A stretch of 64,000 nt of DNA, taken from Runella limosa DSM 17973 (GTDB taxonomy: Bacteria; Bacteroidota; Bacteroidia; Cytophagales; Spirosomataceae). This document shows positions 1 through 8,310 of this stretch, piece by piece (position 1 is the stretch's first letter; each line of letters opens with the position of its first letter). The stretch is from assembly GCF_000482465.1 (NCBI RefSeq), contig NZ_AXVJ01000043.1, positions 62,001-126,000 on the forward strand. The letters are read 5' to 3'. The translations under genes were made by a program, and so were the position numbers. The notes beneath the pieces were generated by a model. That model was not told the DNA's origin, searched no databases, and saw nothing but the letters and a program-made list of their open reading frames with translations.

Positions 1-2058
1 TTATGGGTGATAAATACCGAAACGGGACAACCCAAAAAAATAGACACCGAACGCTACGCCCACCCCAACCGCAGCCTTAACCCTGTGTGGTCGCCCGATG
101 GAAAATGGATTGCCTACGCCCGCCTTTTGGACAATCAATACAAGGCCATAAAGGTGTATAACATCGAGACAGGCGCTAGCCACCAATTGACCGACGGGAT
201 GTCGGATGCGATGTCTCCCGTGTGGGATGCCAGCGGAAAGTATTTGTATTTTTTGGCCAGTACCAACTTTGCCCTCAATACGGGTTGGCTCGACATGAGC
301 TCGTACGAACGTCCCGTTACGCGCGGGGTGTATATGGTTATTCTTTCCAAAGGTGAACCTTCACCTTTTTTGCCCAAAAGCGACGAAGAAGAAGCCCCTA
401 AAGTAGAAAAGAAAGAAGCTGCCCCCGCTAAAACAGACGAGAAGGCCAAAACCGAGCCTAAAAAAGACGAAAAACCTGCTGACGCCAAAAAAGAAGTTTT
501 GGTAAAAATTGACCTAGAAAGCATCGACCAGCGGATTTTGGCACTTCCCAAAGTAGCACTGAAAGAATACGACGAAATCATTGCGGGGCCCGAAGGTAGC
601 TTATTTTTTACCGAAAATGTCGCTGACCAATCGGGCGTTACGCTGCACAAATACACGTTGAAAGACCAAAAACGGGAAGAGTTTTTGAAAGGGATTCAAG
701 GGGCAATCACCTCACACGACCGCAAAAACTTACTCTACCGCAGTGGTGGCACGTGGGGAATTGCCAATGCAACCACAGCCACGGCCAAAATCGGCGACGG
801 ACGCCTAAATACCAGTGAAATGAAAATACTGGTTGACCCCAAAGCTGAATACAAACAGATTTTCCGCGAAGGATGGCGTTATCAACGTGATTTCTTGTAC
901 GTCAGCAATGTACACGGAGCGCCTTGGAACGACATCTACAAGTGGTACTCACCTTGGGTAGAGCACGTACGCCACCGCACCGACCTCAATTACGTGGTGG
1001 ATATTTTGGGCGGCGAAGTGGCCGTGGGACACTCCTACACCTCAGGAGGTGATTTTCCAACCCTCGACAACAATAATCCTGCGGGGCTTTTGGGGGCTGA
1101 TTTTACGATAGTGAACGGCTTTTACCGCATCAAGCGCATTCTGACGGGCGAAAACTGGAACCCAGATTTGCGAGCGCCTTTGTCTAGCCCTGGCATCGAC
1201 GTAAAAGAAGGCGATTATTTATTGGAAATCAACGGTATTCCTCTGACGGCCGACGTGGATATTTACAGTTTACTGGAAGGTACGGCCAACCGACAAATTA
1301 AAATTAAGGTCAATGCTACGCCTGATTTGGCCACGGCCAAGTCGGTTACGGTGGTGCCCGTCGCCAACGAAACCCAGCTTCGCACGCGCGCTTGGGTGGA
1401 AGGTAATCGCCGTAAAGTGGATGAACTTTCAAAAGGACAGTTGGCCTACGTTTGGATTCCGAACACAGGCAACGGTGGCTATGAATATTTTAACCGTTAT
1501 TATTTTGCCCAACAAGATAAAAAAGGGGCAGTAATCGACGAACGCAACAACGGCGGTGGTTCGGCCGCTGACTACATTGTGGACGTATTGGCCCGAAAAC
1601 TACAAGGTTATTTCAACAGCCGCGCCAACGATCACAAACCTTTCACGACGCCGATGGCTGGCTTGTGGGGGCCTAAAGTAATGATTGTCAACGAGCGTGC
1701 AGGGTCGGGCGGTGATTTGATGCCGTTTTTGTTCCGACAAGCCAAAGTCGGGCCGCTTGTAGGAACCCGCACTTGGGGCGGATTGGTCGGTACGTGGGAC
1801 ACGCCACCATTTATCGACGGTGGGCGCATGGTGGCTCCGCGCGGTGGTTTTTATGACGTGGACGGAAAATGGGCGGTAGAAGGCGAAGGCATTGCCCCCG
1901 ACATTGAGGTACACCAAGACCCCGCCAAAGTAGCCAAAGGCGAAGACCCGCAGCTTGAAAAATCAGTACAGGTGGCGTTGGACTTGCTAAAAACCCAAGG
2001 GGTAACGCTCAAACCCGAGCCCCCTGCTCCTATTCGCTACCGCCGACCTGAGAAGTAA
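1..2058 (+). CDS. Tricorn-like S41 family protease, 5' end outside window
   Basis: The frame is open to the left edge, so only the C-terminal ~686 residues are present. Visible order: the end of a TolB/WD40-like beta-propeller (repeat containing NPVWSPDGKWIAYAR), a Lys/Glu/Ala-rich low-complexity insert at about residues 128-165, a second propeller-like stretch, a PDZ-like region near residue 390-450, and a C-terminal S41 domain. The S41 motif NERAGSGGD holds the likely nucleophile Ser, as in tricorn proteases, and the preceding DERNNGGGS matches the S41 core. Tricorn homologues trim peptides; in Bacteroidota they usually carry a signal peptide and act in the envelope, but the N-terminus cannot be seen here. 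A strong terminator follows directly. The family call is firm, the substrate unknown. Confidence 0.9.
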   Translation, partial: LWVINTETGQPKKIDTERYAHPNRSLNPVWSPDGKWIAYARLLDNQYKAIKVYNIETGASHQLTDGMSDAMSPVWDASGKYLYFLASTNFALNTGWLDMSSYERPVTRGVYMVILSKGEPSPFLPKSDEEEAPKVEKKEAAPAKTDEKAKTEPKKDEKPADAKKEVLVKIDLESIDQRILALPKVALKEYDEIIAGPEGSLFFTENVADQSGVTLHKYTLKDQKREEFLKGIQGAITSHDRKNLLYRSGGTWGIANATTATAKIGDGRLNTSEMKILVDPKAEYKQIFREGWRYQRDFLYVSNVHGAPWNDIYKWYSPWVEHVRHRTDLNYVVDILGGEVAVGHSYTSGGDFPTLDNNNPAGLLGADFTIVNGFYRIKRILTGENWNPDLRAPLSSPGIDVKEGDYLLEINGIPLTADVDIYSLLEGTANRQIKIKVNATPDLATAKSVTVVPVANETQLRTRAWVEGNRRKVDELSKGQLAYVWIPNTGNGGYEYFNRYYFAQQDKKGAVIDERNNGGGSAADYIVDVLARKLQGYFNSRANDHKPFTTPMAGLWGPKVMIVNERAGSGGDLMPFLFRQAKVGPLVGTRTWGGLVGTWDTPPFIDGGRMVAPRGGFYDVDGKWAVEGEGIAPDIEVHQDPAKVAKGEDPQLEKSVQVALDLLKTQGVTLKPEPPAPIRYRRPEK

Positions 2059-2064
2059 TATCGA

Positions 2065-2103
2065 ACCTTGGAAAGGTTTTTCAACCTTTCCAAGGTATTT
2101 TTT
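2065..2103. terminator. Bidirectional intrinsic terminator
   Basis: Perfect 13-bp stem (2065-2077 with 2084-2096), 6-nt loop, followed by a T-run on the plus strand. It lies between the protease gene and the convergent toxin gene, so it probably serves both. Confidence 0.85.
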
Positions 2104-2105
2104 GC

Positions 2106-2486
2106 TTAAAGCAAGTGGGCATCTATTATTTTTAAACCTGAAATTCCCTCAAAATCAGATAGGTTGTGCGTGATTAAGGTTAAATCATAGACTAACGCCG
2201 TAGCAGCTATAATAGCGTCAGGGATTTTGATTCGGCGAGATTTACGAATAGCAATTACCTTTAGGATTACACTTTCTGTCAATTCTACAACAATGCAGGA
2301 AGCTACTAAAATTTTGAATTTTTCAATTCCTGCCTGATTATGTCCAAGTAATTCAATACGGTTTATTATGGAAATAATAGGAGCATCGTTAACTATTGTA
2401 TCCATAAACTGAAGCCCGCCTACTGGTAGCCTTCCTCCTAAATAGTCTGAGGCAGCATTGGTATCTATTAGAAATTTCTCTCCCAT
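2106..2486 (-). CDS. PIN-domain ribonuclease toxin (VapC-like)
   Basis: A 126-residue PIN-domain protein, the usual VapC size. Candidate metal-binding acidic residues are Asp8 (FLIDTN), Glu45 (NRIELLGH), Asp90 (KIPDAIIAA) and Asp111 (HNLSDFEG), in the order expected of the family. VapC toxins are Mg-dependent RNases that cut tRNA or rRNA and are held inactive by a cognate antitoxin. Its start overlaps the end of the upstream antitoxin gene by 19 bp, which indicates translational coupling. The RNA target cannot be read from the sequence. Confidence 0.88.
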   Translation of the reverse strand: MGEKFLIDTNAASDYLGGRLPVGGLQFMDTIVNDAPIISIINRIELLGHNQAGIEKFKILVASCIVVELTESVILKVIAIRKSRRIKIPDAIIAATALVYDLTLITHNLSDFEGISGLKIIDAHLL

Positions 2487-2686
2487 TCCTTCCTTGATTC
2501 TTGTATGTACTCGTTAAATTTTTCGGCTTCTTCGGCAGAGATACTTCCTCTCAAAAGCTCAGAAAGTTTCTGAGGGGGTTTAGGGGCTTCTTCTTGTTTC
2601 AATATTTTTATAATATCCATTTCCTCAAGGTCTCGAAGCAAATTTATCCCTTTCGGATTACGGATTTCAATAAGTAATGTTTCCAT
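2468..2686 (-). CDS. Antitoxin partner of PIN toxin
   Basis: A 72-residue acidic protein starting METLLIEIRNPKGINLL, encoded immediately upstream of and overlapping the PIN toxin. The N-terminal beta-strand followed by helices, and a charged C-terminal tail (about residues 40-72) that would wrap the toxin, fit type II antitoxins of PIN toxins in Bacteroidota. Identification rests mainly on size, position and overlap. A TATATTTG promoter box lies about 17 bp upstream. Confidence 0.8.
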   Translation of the reverse strand: METLLIEIRNPKGINLLRDLEEMDIIKILKQEEAPKPPQKLSELLRGSISAEEAEKFNEYIQESRKEWERNF

Positions 2687-2702
2687 GTCAGTTGATTTTT
2701 AA

Positions 2703-2710
2703 CAAATATA
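2703..2710 (-). promoter_or_regulatory. -7 promoter box (TATATTTG) of the toxin-antitoxin operon
   Basis: On the minus strand this is an exact match to the Bacteroidota -7 consensus TAnnTTTG, 17 bp upstream of the antitoxin start. I see no good -33 TTTG at the usual distance. Confidence 0.5.
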
Positions 2711-2736
2711 GCAAAAACAGATACTTTCTCCTTGCT

Positions 2737-2793
2737 GAGGGTTGCTCACACCCCGAATACCTTCTCGATATTTTCAGAGGGCGTCGAAGACGC
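2737..2793. repeat. Two degenerate intergenic hairpin repeats
   Basis: 2739-2754 reads GGGTTG-CTCA-CACCCC, a CTCA-loop hairpin with one mismatched stem position, as if the arms came from two variants of the TGAG/CTCA family seen elsewhere in the window. 2781-2793 reads GCGTC-GAA-GACGC, a 5-bp stem with a 3-nt loop, related to the hairpin at 40478-40490. Both lie in the 153-nt gap between the DUF1016 gene and the toxin-antitoxin pair. Confidence 0.6.
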
Positions 2794-2839
2794 TGTGCCT
2801 TTGTTGCCTAAATCACAGTTTGGGGCAAGTTGCTTTACT

Positions 2840-3850
2840 TCATTCCAATAACCTGCGATTTTCGATTCTTTCTTTGGCTTCCAACAATGCTTGATGAAGT
2901 TTGGCCTCCAATTCATGTTTAGGCGGAAGTTCTGTCCAGTATTCAGCTACTATAATCCCATCTTTGTGCATTTCGAGCAGTTCAATCTGTTCGTGACTGG
3001 CTTCGGCGCATAGAATAAGACCAATAGGAGCTTCTTCACCTTCTTGTCGCTCGTAGCGGTTGAGCCATTTCAGATACAACTCCATTTGCCCTTTAAACTT
3101 TGCCTGAAATTTCCCGATTTTGAGCTCAATGGCGACTAATCGTTTGAGTTTACGATGATAAAAAAGTAAATCTAAATAAAAATCCTCGCCATCAATAATC
3201 ATTCTTTTTTGGCGCTCTACAAACGCAAAACCCCGCCCTAACTCTAAGATAAACTGTTCGAGTTCTCTGAGTATAGCATTTTCAAGGTCGTTTTCGAGGT
3301 AGTCATTTTTCAGTCCCAAAAATTCCAGAAAATAGGGGTCTTTGAAAATATTGGGCGCAATCAACGTCTCTGTAATCGGCAGTTGGCTATTAGCAATGGT
3401 AGTGCGTTCAAAAACCTTTTGATTGATTTGACTTCGCAGTTCTCTTTTGCCCCATGCTTCCTGTACAGCTTTTTGAGAATAAAACAGTTGAGCTTCTCGG
3501 TTTTTGAGAGGTAACAAAATAAGGAAGTGCGACCAACTTAATTGTCGTGCCAGCGGCACGACAATTTTATAATCACCAAATTGCTCGGCAAATTGTGACA
3601 TTCTTCGTAAGTTTTTTTCCTCGAAGTTTCGCCCGTACTTTTCCTGCAATTTTGTTGAGAGTGTAGGAAAAATACGCTTACCATAATCGGCTCTTTGATT
3701 TTGAAGAATGTATTCATTGATATGTTTTCCTACTTGCCAAAATAGCAATGTCAATTCACTATTTACCTGAATAGCTACTTGTTTTTTGCTATGCTCAATT
3801 AGGTTTAAAAGCTGTTCAAGCAGCTTTTGTTCATGAATTTCAATGGCCAT
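2840..3850 (-). CDS. DUF1016/YhcG family PD-(D/E)xK nuclease-like protein (copy 1)
   Basis: 336 residues. The N-terminal half (helical, with LLFWQVGKHINEYI and ADYGKRIFPTLSTKL) is the DUF1016 N domain; the C-terminal half carries a PD-(D/E)xK-like core with EDFYLDLLFYHRKLKRLVAIELK, where Asp, Glu and Lys are candidate catalytic residues. I use the ATG at 3850: a longer frame to 3931 would overlap the end of the neighbouring ceramidase-like gene and would start with a basic, family-unlike sequence. The protein is widespread in accessory regions; nuclease or defence activity is inferred from the fold. A second, diverged copy lies at 9692-10762. Confidence 0.85.
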   Translation of the reverse strand: MAIEIHEQKLLEQLLNLIEHSKKQVAIQVNSELTLLFWQVGKHINEYILQNQRADYGKRIFPTLSTKLQEKYGRNFEEKNLRRMSQFAEQFGDYKIVVPLARQLSWSHFLILLPLKNREAQLFYSQKAVQEAWGKRELRSQINQKVFERTTIANSQLPITETLIAPNIFKDPYFLEFLGLKNDYLENDLENAILRELEQFILELGRGFAFVERQKRMIIDGEDFYLDLLFYHRKLKRLVAIELKIGKFQAKFKGQMELYLKWLNRYERQEGEEAPIGLILCAEASHEQIELLEMHKDGIIVAEYWTELPPKHELEAKLHQALLEAKERIENRRLLE

Positions 3851-3866
3851 CTCTATAATTCCTCTT

Positions 3867-5240
3867 TTACGACATCTTATCCACCAAATCCCGCACAATT
3901 TCCTGAAAATACGCGCCGTTGTACGGACCAAACCAGTTCATGGTAAGGGTTTCGTAGGTATCTCGGCCGTAGTATTTGTCGGGAGTAATGTAGCCAATAT
4001 ATCCTCCGTTAAAGCTTGTTACCATCAATTTAAGCCCCTTTTTTTCGGCGTAGGCACTCATCTCTGCCACCAATTCCCCCGAAAAATCGCAGGGAAAACC
4101 GACCATCAGGACATTGCCAATACGTAGGGCTTTGACGTAATTGGGGAAATCGCCAAACGCCCAATGAAATACCCAGGGCCGCAAACGCCACCCCAACGTA
4201 ACGCGGGGATTAGGCTCGCGGAGCGGGATGGTGAGCGTTTCGATGCGCAAAGCAGGGTTTTCGATAGGCTTTAGTTGTGCCAATTGTTTTTGCACATCCG
4301 ATTCCAAACTGTCGGCTTCTGTCGCGACTTTTACCCAATCAGAATCCGACTCTACACCCACTTTAGGCCCCATACTTCCAACTGCCCCCGAAAGAAATAT
4401 CGCAAAGTTGGCTTCTCCTTTTTCCAGCGAATCGACCAGTACGCCTGGGTAGTCGCGCGATAAAACGATATTGTCCGAACTGGTAATCGTGGAGTGTGCC
4501 GCGTACGAGCAAATCAAAGCTTTTTGCCCATCGTTGCGGACAAGCTGGATGGTACGTACAAACGGATCAATCGTTCCTTCGTCAAACGCCCGATTGCGTA
4601 CTTTCGCCGTATCGGCCAACTGATGATATGCCACAGTAGCAGGTTGTACATCTTTTTGGGCCGAAGTCACGGCTTTTACGATGGCATCAGCAACCCATGT
4701 CACATTGTCGGGATTAAATTTCCCGCCAAATAGTTCGCCCACAATGCCACCACTCCAGCCTCCCATGCTGTTATGGGTGTGGGTTGCCCCAAAATACACT
4801 TGTTCAAATGGAATCCCCGTCGCCGCAAGTTTTGTTTTGACTTGTTCGGTAACTGCGGGGGGCAATATCAATAAGTCGGCTACGACTATCACCGCCTTGG
4901 TATTTCCGTTGTCAAACACCACCGCCCGAACGTAAATAGAATCATGCACCGATTTATACAAAGCACCTCTACGGACGCCGTAACCCGCCGTGGGGGTAGG
5001 CGATTGGGGCGTAAAGTTTACTTTGGCCCAACCAACCTTTAATGAATTAGGAGTGACGAGTGAGGACTGACGAGTGGTGTCGGTGGCAGCCAAGCCACTT
5101 ACCGATTTTTTCCAGTCTTGGTAGTATTCAGTTTGTTGGTAGGGCGTATCATCGACGGGGGCAAGCATACAGGCCAACAAGGCGACAATGAGGAGCAAAA
5201 TAACGCCAAGTACTTTGAGAAGAATCTTTAGAAATCGCAT
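3867..5240 (-). CDS. Neutral/alkaline non-lysosomal ceramidase N-domain protein
   Basis: 457 residues with an N-terminal membrane anchor (about residues 5-28, ILLKVLGVILLLIVALLA). From about residue 70 it matches the neutral ceramidase N-terminal domain: VGWAKVNFTP, the loop GYGVRRG, VVADLLILP, and the metal-ligand motif GATHTHNSMGG with its His pair. Neutral ceramidases hydrolyse the amide bond of ceramide using zinc, but many bacterial relatives of this length have no tested substrate and lack the C-terminal immunoglobulin-like domain, as here. It probably acts outside the cytoplasmic membrane. The start at 5240 is the first ATG of a good anchor sequence. Confidence 0.85.
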   Translation of the reverse strand: MRFLKILLKVLGVILLLIVALLACMLAPVDDTPYQQTEYYQDWKKSVSGLAATDTTRQSSLVTPNSLKVGWAKVNFTPQSPTPTAGYGVRRGALYKSVHDSIYVRAVVFDNGNTKAVIVVADLLILPPAVTEQVKTKLAATGIPFEQVYFGATHTHNSMGGWSGGIVGELFGGKFNPDNVTWVADAIVKAVTSAQKDVQPATVAYHQLADTAKVRNRAFDEGTIDPFVRTIQLVRNDGQKALICSYAAHSTITSSDNIVLSRDYPGVLVDSLEKGEANFAIFLSGAVGSMGPKVGVESDSDWVKVATEADSLESDVQKQLAQLKPIENPALRIETLTIPLREPNPRVTLGWRLRPWVFHWAFGDFPNYVKALRIGNVLMVGFPCDFSGELVAEMSAYAEKKGLKLMVTSFNGGYIGYITPDKYYGRDTYETLTMNWFGPYNGAYFQEIVRDLVDKMS

Positions 5241-5268
5241 AAGGGTGAGAAATTGCTTGTATAAAAAA

Positions 5269-5298
5269 CATCCCGAAAGTTAATGCACTTTCGGGATG
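5269..5298 (-). terminator. Intrinsic terminator after lutC
   Basis: A perfect 12-bp stem (5269-5280 with 5287-5298) with a 6-nt loop. On the minus strand it is followed by TGTTTTTTAT, so it should end the lutC transcript before the ceramidase-like gene. The core CCCGAAAGT/ACTTTCGGG recurs in the terminator at 39197-39223. Confidence 0.8.
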
Positions 5299-5326
5299 CC
5301 ACTTTTAGCAAAGTTTCACCTTTTTT

Positions 5327-5905
5327 TCAATCTATCAAAAAGGCGACCATCGACTTGGGGCCGTGGGCACCTAAAACAAGAGATTGCTCAATGTCGGCGG
5401 TTTTAGAAGGCCCCGCGATGAAAGCCCCAAAACCATATTCAGCCGCCCCGATTTGGGCATAAGCGTGGTGCATTTTGGGTAAAATCGCCGATTTTTTAAT
5501 TACTAACGCTAAGGTTTCGGCAATAAAAGGCGTCACTCGCTGCCCCATTTCGGCTTCTGTGACCCACACCGCCGAATTTTCCGCCACAGCAAATTGTCCT
5601 TGTAAAATAGCCAACCCTACGTCATCCAGTGAGTGCGGATCGGAGGTTAGCCAACTTTGCTGCGCCATGTCTGCCAATGGTGCAAGGTTAGTGACCATAC
5701 GCCGCCCCGCAAAATGCGATTGAACGTATTGCTGGATTTCTTCCCAACTGCTTACTTCAACGGCCGTACCACCGATGGTCATCAGCACCGAAGTAAACTG
5801 CGCCACCAAATCGGCATAGGGATTACCAAAGTCTTCTATTTCGGGTAGCGGTGTCAGCGTGGGTTTGTTCTTGGCCACGGCCGCTAATATTTTCTCACGA
5901 CTCAT
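5327..5905 (-). CDS. lutC: Lactate utilization protein C (LUD domain)
   Basis: 192 residues, the usual LutC length, with a LUD domain throughout: GLAILQGQFAVAENSAVWV and, near the C-terminus, GAEYGFGAFIAGPSKTADIEQSLVLGAHGPK. LutABC is a cytoplasmic-membrane-associated iron-sulfur complex that oxidises L-lactate to pyruvate; LutC carries no Fe-S motif. It is the last gene of the lutA-lutB-lutC order but is separated from lutB by 187 nt filled with palindromic repeats, wider than the 65-nt lutA-lutB gap, so expression may be partly uncoupled. Confidence 0.92.
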   Translation of the reverse strand: MSREKILAAVAKNKPTLTPLPEIEDFGNPYADLVAQFTSVLMTIGGTAVEVSSWEEIQQYVQSHFAGRRMVTNLAPLADMAQQSWLTSDPHSLDDVGLAILQGQFAVAENSAVWVTEAEMGQRVTPFIAETLALVIKKSAILPKMHHAYAQIGAAEYGFGAFIAGPSKTADIEQSLVLGAHGPKSMVAFLID

Positions 5906-5978
5906 TTTTTACTTGTTTTGGGTTGCCCATTTCGGGTTGCCTCTTTAGATAAAGTGGGGTTTTGCTTCTGAACTCGTC

Positions 5979-6080
5979 GGGTTGTGAGCAACCCTCGGCA
6001 CAGCGGATTACAGTTTTGGGGTACCAGTTGATGGTCGGGTTGTGAACAACCCTCCACACGCGGTGAGCAACCCTCGGCAC
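5979..6080. repeat. Cluster of TGAG-loop palindromes between lutB and lutC
   Basis: Three copies of a short element occupy the gap. 5979-5994 is GGGTTG-TGAG-CAACCC, a perfect 6-bp stem; 6037-6052 is the same stem with loop TGAA; 6064-6080 is a 3' half-copy. Two copies continue with TCGGCAC. The gap is otherwise without an evident gene. Confidence 0.8.
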
Positions 6081-6092
6081 CCGCATGGATAC

Positions 6093-7451
6093 CTACTTCC
6101 GATTTTTCTTATACCATTCACCAAACGACTCTTTGGGAGGTTCGGGCATTTCGCGTTGTTTGTACCACGGATTCAAAGAGTTATTGACTACAAACGGCGT
6201 GTTTGATAACGTCAAACGGCCTATTTTCCCCGAAAAACGATACACCGATGGGCTCGACAATACCGCCGCCATGGCTTTCATTCCTATCGTTTTGGCAGTA
6301 GGTGAATGTCCACTTTTGGTAAGTACTTGTCGCCAACTGTAAAGTTGTTCGTGGATGTTGATTTTGACGGGACAAACGTTTGAGCAACTTCCACACAACG
6401 TACTTGCAAACGGCAAATCGGCGTTTTTGGTCATGTCCAAATTGGGTGCTAAAATCGACCCAATAGGGCCCGCCACAGCATTGTGGTAACTGTGTCCACC
6501 GCTGCGACGATAAACTGGGCAGGTATTCATACACGCTCCGCAACGAATGCACTTGAGCGAGTTACGAAACTCCTCGCGCCCTAGCTGCCTCGAACGACCG
6601 TTGTCCACCAAAATGATGTGCATTTGCTGCCCTTCGCGAGGCTTGGCAAAATGGCTAGAATAGGTCGTAATGGGTTGCCCCGTCGCCGAGCGAGCCAACA
6701 AGCGAAGAAATACGCCTAGGTGCTTGCGCTTGGGAACAATTTTTTCGATGCCCATGCAGGCAATGTGTACGTCGGCCAAGTGCGTTCCCATATCGGCATT
6801 GCCTTCGTTGGTACACACCACAAACTCACCCGTTTCGGCCACGGCAAAGTTTACCCCCGTCAGCGCTACCCGACGCGTCAGGAACTTTTCCCGTAGGTGC
6901 TCACGAGCCGCCAACGTCAAGGTAGAAGGGTCGGCGCAGCCTTCGGGCGTGCCTAAATGTTTATGAAACAACACCCCAATTTCCTCTTTTTTCCAGTGGA
7001 TACAGGGCATTACAATGTGACTCGGTGGTTCGTCGGCCAACTGAACGATGCGTTCGCCCAAGTCGGTATCAATCACTTCCACCCCATTTTCAGCCAAAAA
7101 AGGATTCAAATGACACTCTTCGGTGAGCATCGACTTACTTTTTACGATTTGCTGAATGCCTTGCTCTCTCAAAATCGAGAGGACGATTTCATTATGCTCA
7201 TGCGCATCGGCTGCCCAGTGTACGGTGACACCGTTGGCCTTGGCATTTTTTTCAAACTCCATCAAGTACGTATCTAAGTTAGACAGTACGTTGTGTTTAA
7301 TCTGCGACGCCGTGTTGCGTAAGTCTTCCCATTCGGGGATTGCAAACGCTGCGCGGTCGCGTTTTTGACGCACCCACCAGAGCGTCTCGTCGTGCCATGA
7401 AGTGCGGTCAAAATCTTTGTTAAATTTATCTGCGGCCTGAGAATGGTTCAT
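6093..7451 (-). CDS. lutB: Lactate utilization protein B (Fe-S protein)
   Basis: 452 residues. The N-terminal ~280 residues form a LUD domain (VHWAADAHEHNEIV, CTNEGNADMGTHLADVHI); the C-terminal part has two 4Fe-4S ferredoxin motifs, CIRCGACMNTCPVYRRSGGH near residue 300 and CGSCSNVCPVKINIHEQL near residue 350. LutB passes electrons within the LutABC L-lactate oxidation complex. It starts 65 nt after the lutA stop, on the same strand, consistent with one operon. Confidence 0.94.
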   Translation of the reverse strand: MNHSQAADKFNKDFDRTSWHDETLWWVRQKRDRAAFAIPEWEDLRNTASQIKHNVLSNLDTYLMEFEKNAKANGVTVHWAADAHEHNEIVLSILREQGIQQIVKSKSMLTEECHLNPFLAENGVEVIDTDLGERIVQLADEPPSHIVMPCIHWKKEEIGVLFHKHLGTPEGCADPSTLTLAAREHLREKFLTRRVALTGVNFAVAETGEFVVCTNEGNADMGTHLADVHIACMGIEKIVPKRKHLGVFLRLLARSATGQPITTYSSHFAKPREGQQMHIILVDNGRSRQLGREEFRNSLKCIRCGACMNTCPVYRRSGGHSYHNAVAGPIGSILAPNLDMTKNADLPFASTLCGSCSNVCPVKINIHEQLYSWRQVLTKSGHSPTAKTIGMKAMAAVLSSPSVYRFSGKIGRLTLSNTPFVVNNSLNPWYKQREMPEPPKESFGEWYKKNRK

Positions 7452-7516
7452 ATCCGACTATTTTCTAGGAGAATGTAAAAGCCCTTCCCCTGTCAGGAGA
7501 GGGAGGTAAGATGAGG

Positions 7517-8254
7517 TTAATTCGCAGTTAAAATTTCGGCGATGTGCATCACTTTGATGGGCAGCTCACGGCGGCGAATGATGCCTTCTAAGTGCATCAA
7601 ACACGACATATCGCCTCCCGTCAGGACTTGGGTGCCGTTCTTGACGTGGTCATCAATGCGGTCAACCCCCATGCGCGCCGAAACTGCTTCTTCAGCAACG
7701 CAAAACGTTCCACCAAATCCACAGCATTCGTCTCTACGTGTGAGTTCCACCAATTCAATCCCATCGACCATTCTCAAGAGTTTTTCAGGTTTTGAGAACG
7801 CAGGCGCTACCAACTCCGACATCTGCGAAAGGTGCAGCCCGCGCTGCCCGTGGCAGCTTTGGTGCAACCCCACCCGATACGGAAAATGCGCCGATAGGTT
7901 TTCAACTTTGAGCACATCGGTCAAAAACTCCGTCAATTCATACACTCGTTGGCGGATGTGCGTCGCTTTCGCTTCCTCCTCACCTTCGGTATGCAAGTGT
8001 TCTTTGATATGCAAGACACAGCTACCAGACGGCCCAACGATGTAGTCAAAATCAGCGAAATTTTGTACAAAAAGGCGGTTGCAATCATGCGTCAGGTGTT
8101 CATAACCAGAATTGGCCATGGGCTGACCACAGCAGGTTTGGTTGGCGGGATAACCCACCTCACAACCAAATCTCTCTAACAATTGGAGTGTAGCAATACC
8201 CACTTTGGGGTAAAACTGATCTACATAACACGGGATGAATAAACCAACTTTCAT
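7517..8254 (-). CDS. lutA: Lactate utilization protein A (CCG-domain oxidoreductase subunit)
   Basis: 245 residues with two cysteine-rich CCG domains: TCCGQPMANSGY near residue 40 and DECCGFGGTFCVAEEAVS near residue 180, each binding a non-canonical iron-sulfur cluster in relatives such as heterodisulfide reductase HdrB and GlpC. With LutB and LutC it oxidises L-lactate to pyruvate. It is the first lut gene. A TATGTTTG box sits only 5 bp upstream of the ATG, which would put the transcription start at the start codon; the FG-GAP gene upstream might also read through. Confidence 0.93.
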   Translation of the reverse strand: MKVGLFIPCYVDQFYPKVGIATLQLLERFGCEVGYPANQTCCGQPMANSGYEHLTHDCNRLFVQNFADFDYIVGPSGSCVLHIKEHLHTEGEEEAKATHIRQRVYELTEFLTDVLKVENLSAHFPYRVGLHQSCHGQRGLHLSQMSELVAPAFSKPEKLLRMVDGIELVELTRRDECCGFGGTFCVAEEAVSARMGVDRIDDHVKNGTQVLTGGDMSCLMHLEGIIRRRELPIKVMHIAEILTAN

Positions 8255-8258
8255 ACGA

Positions 8259-8266
8259 CAAACATA
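8259..8266 (-). promoter_or_regulatory. -7 box (TATGTTTG) at lutA
   Basis: Exact TAnnTTTG match on the minus strand, 5 bp before the lutA ATG, predicting a leaderless transcript if used. A CAAA on the plus strand (TTTG on minus) at 8280-8283 is closer (13 bp) than the usual -33 spacing of 17-23 bp. Confidence 0.4.
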
Positions 8267-8310
8267 CGACGCCTTTTTTCAAAATTCTGTCCTGTACGCA
8301 CCTGTTTTAT

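Noticed and set aside
3851-3931. Longer start of the first DUF1016 gene
   Set aside because: Would overlap the ceramidase-like gene by 65 bp and adds a basic, non-conserved segment.
7484-7511. Imperfect CT/AG-rich hairpin between lutA and lutB as a terminator
   Set aside because: The stem has mismatches and no T-run on the minus strand; the two genes look co-transcribed.
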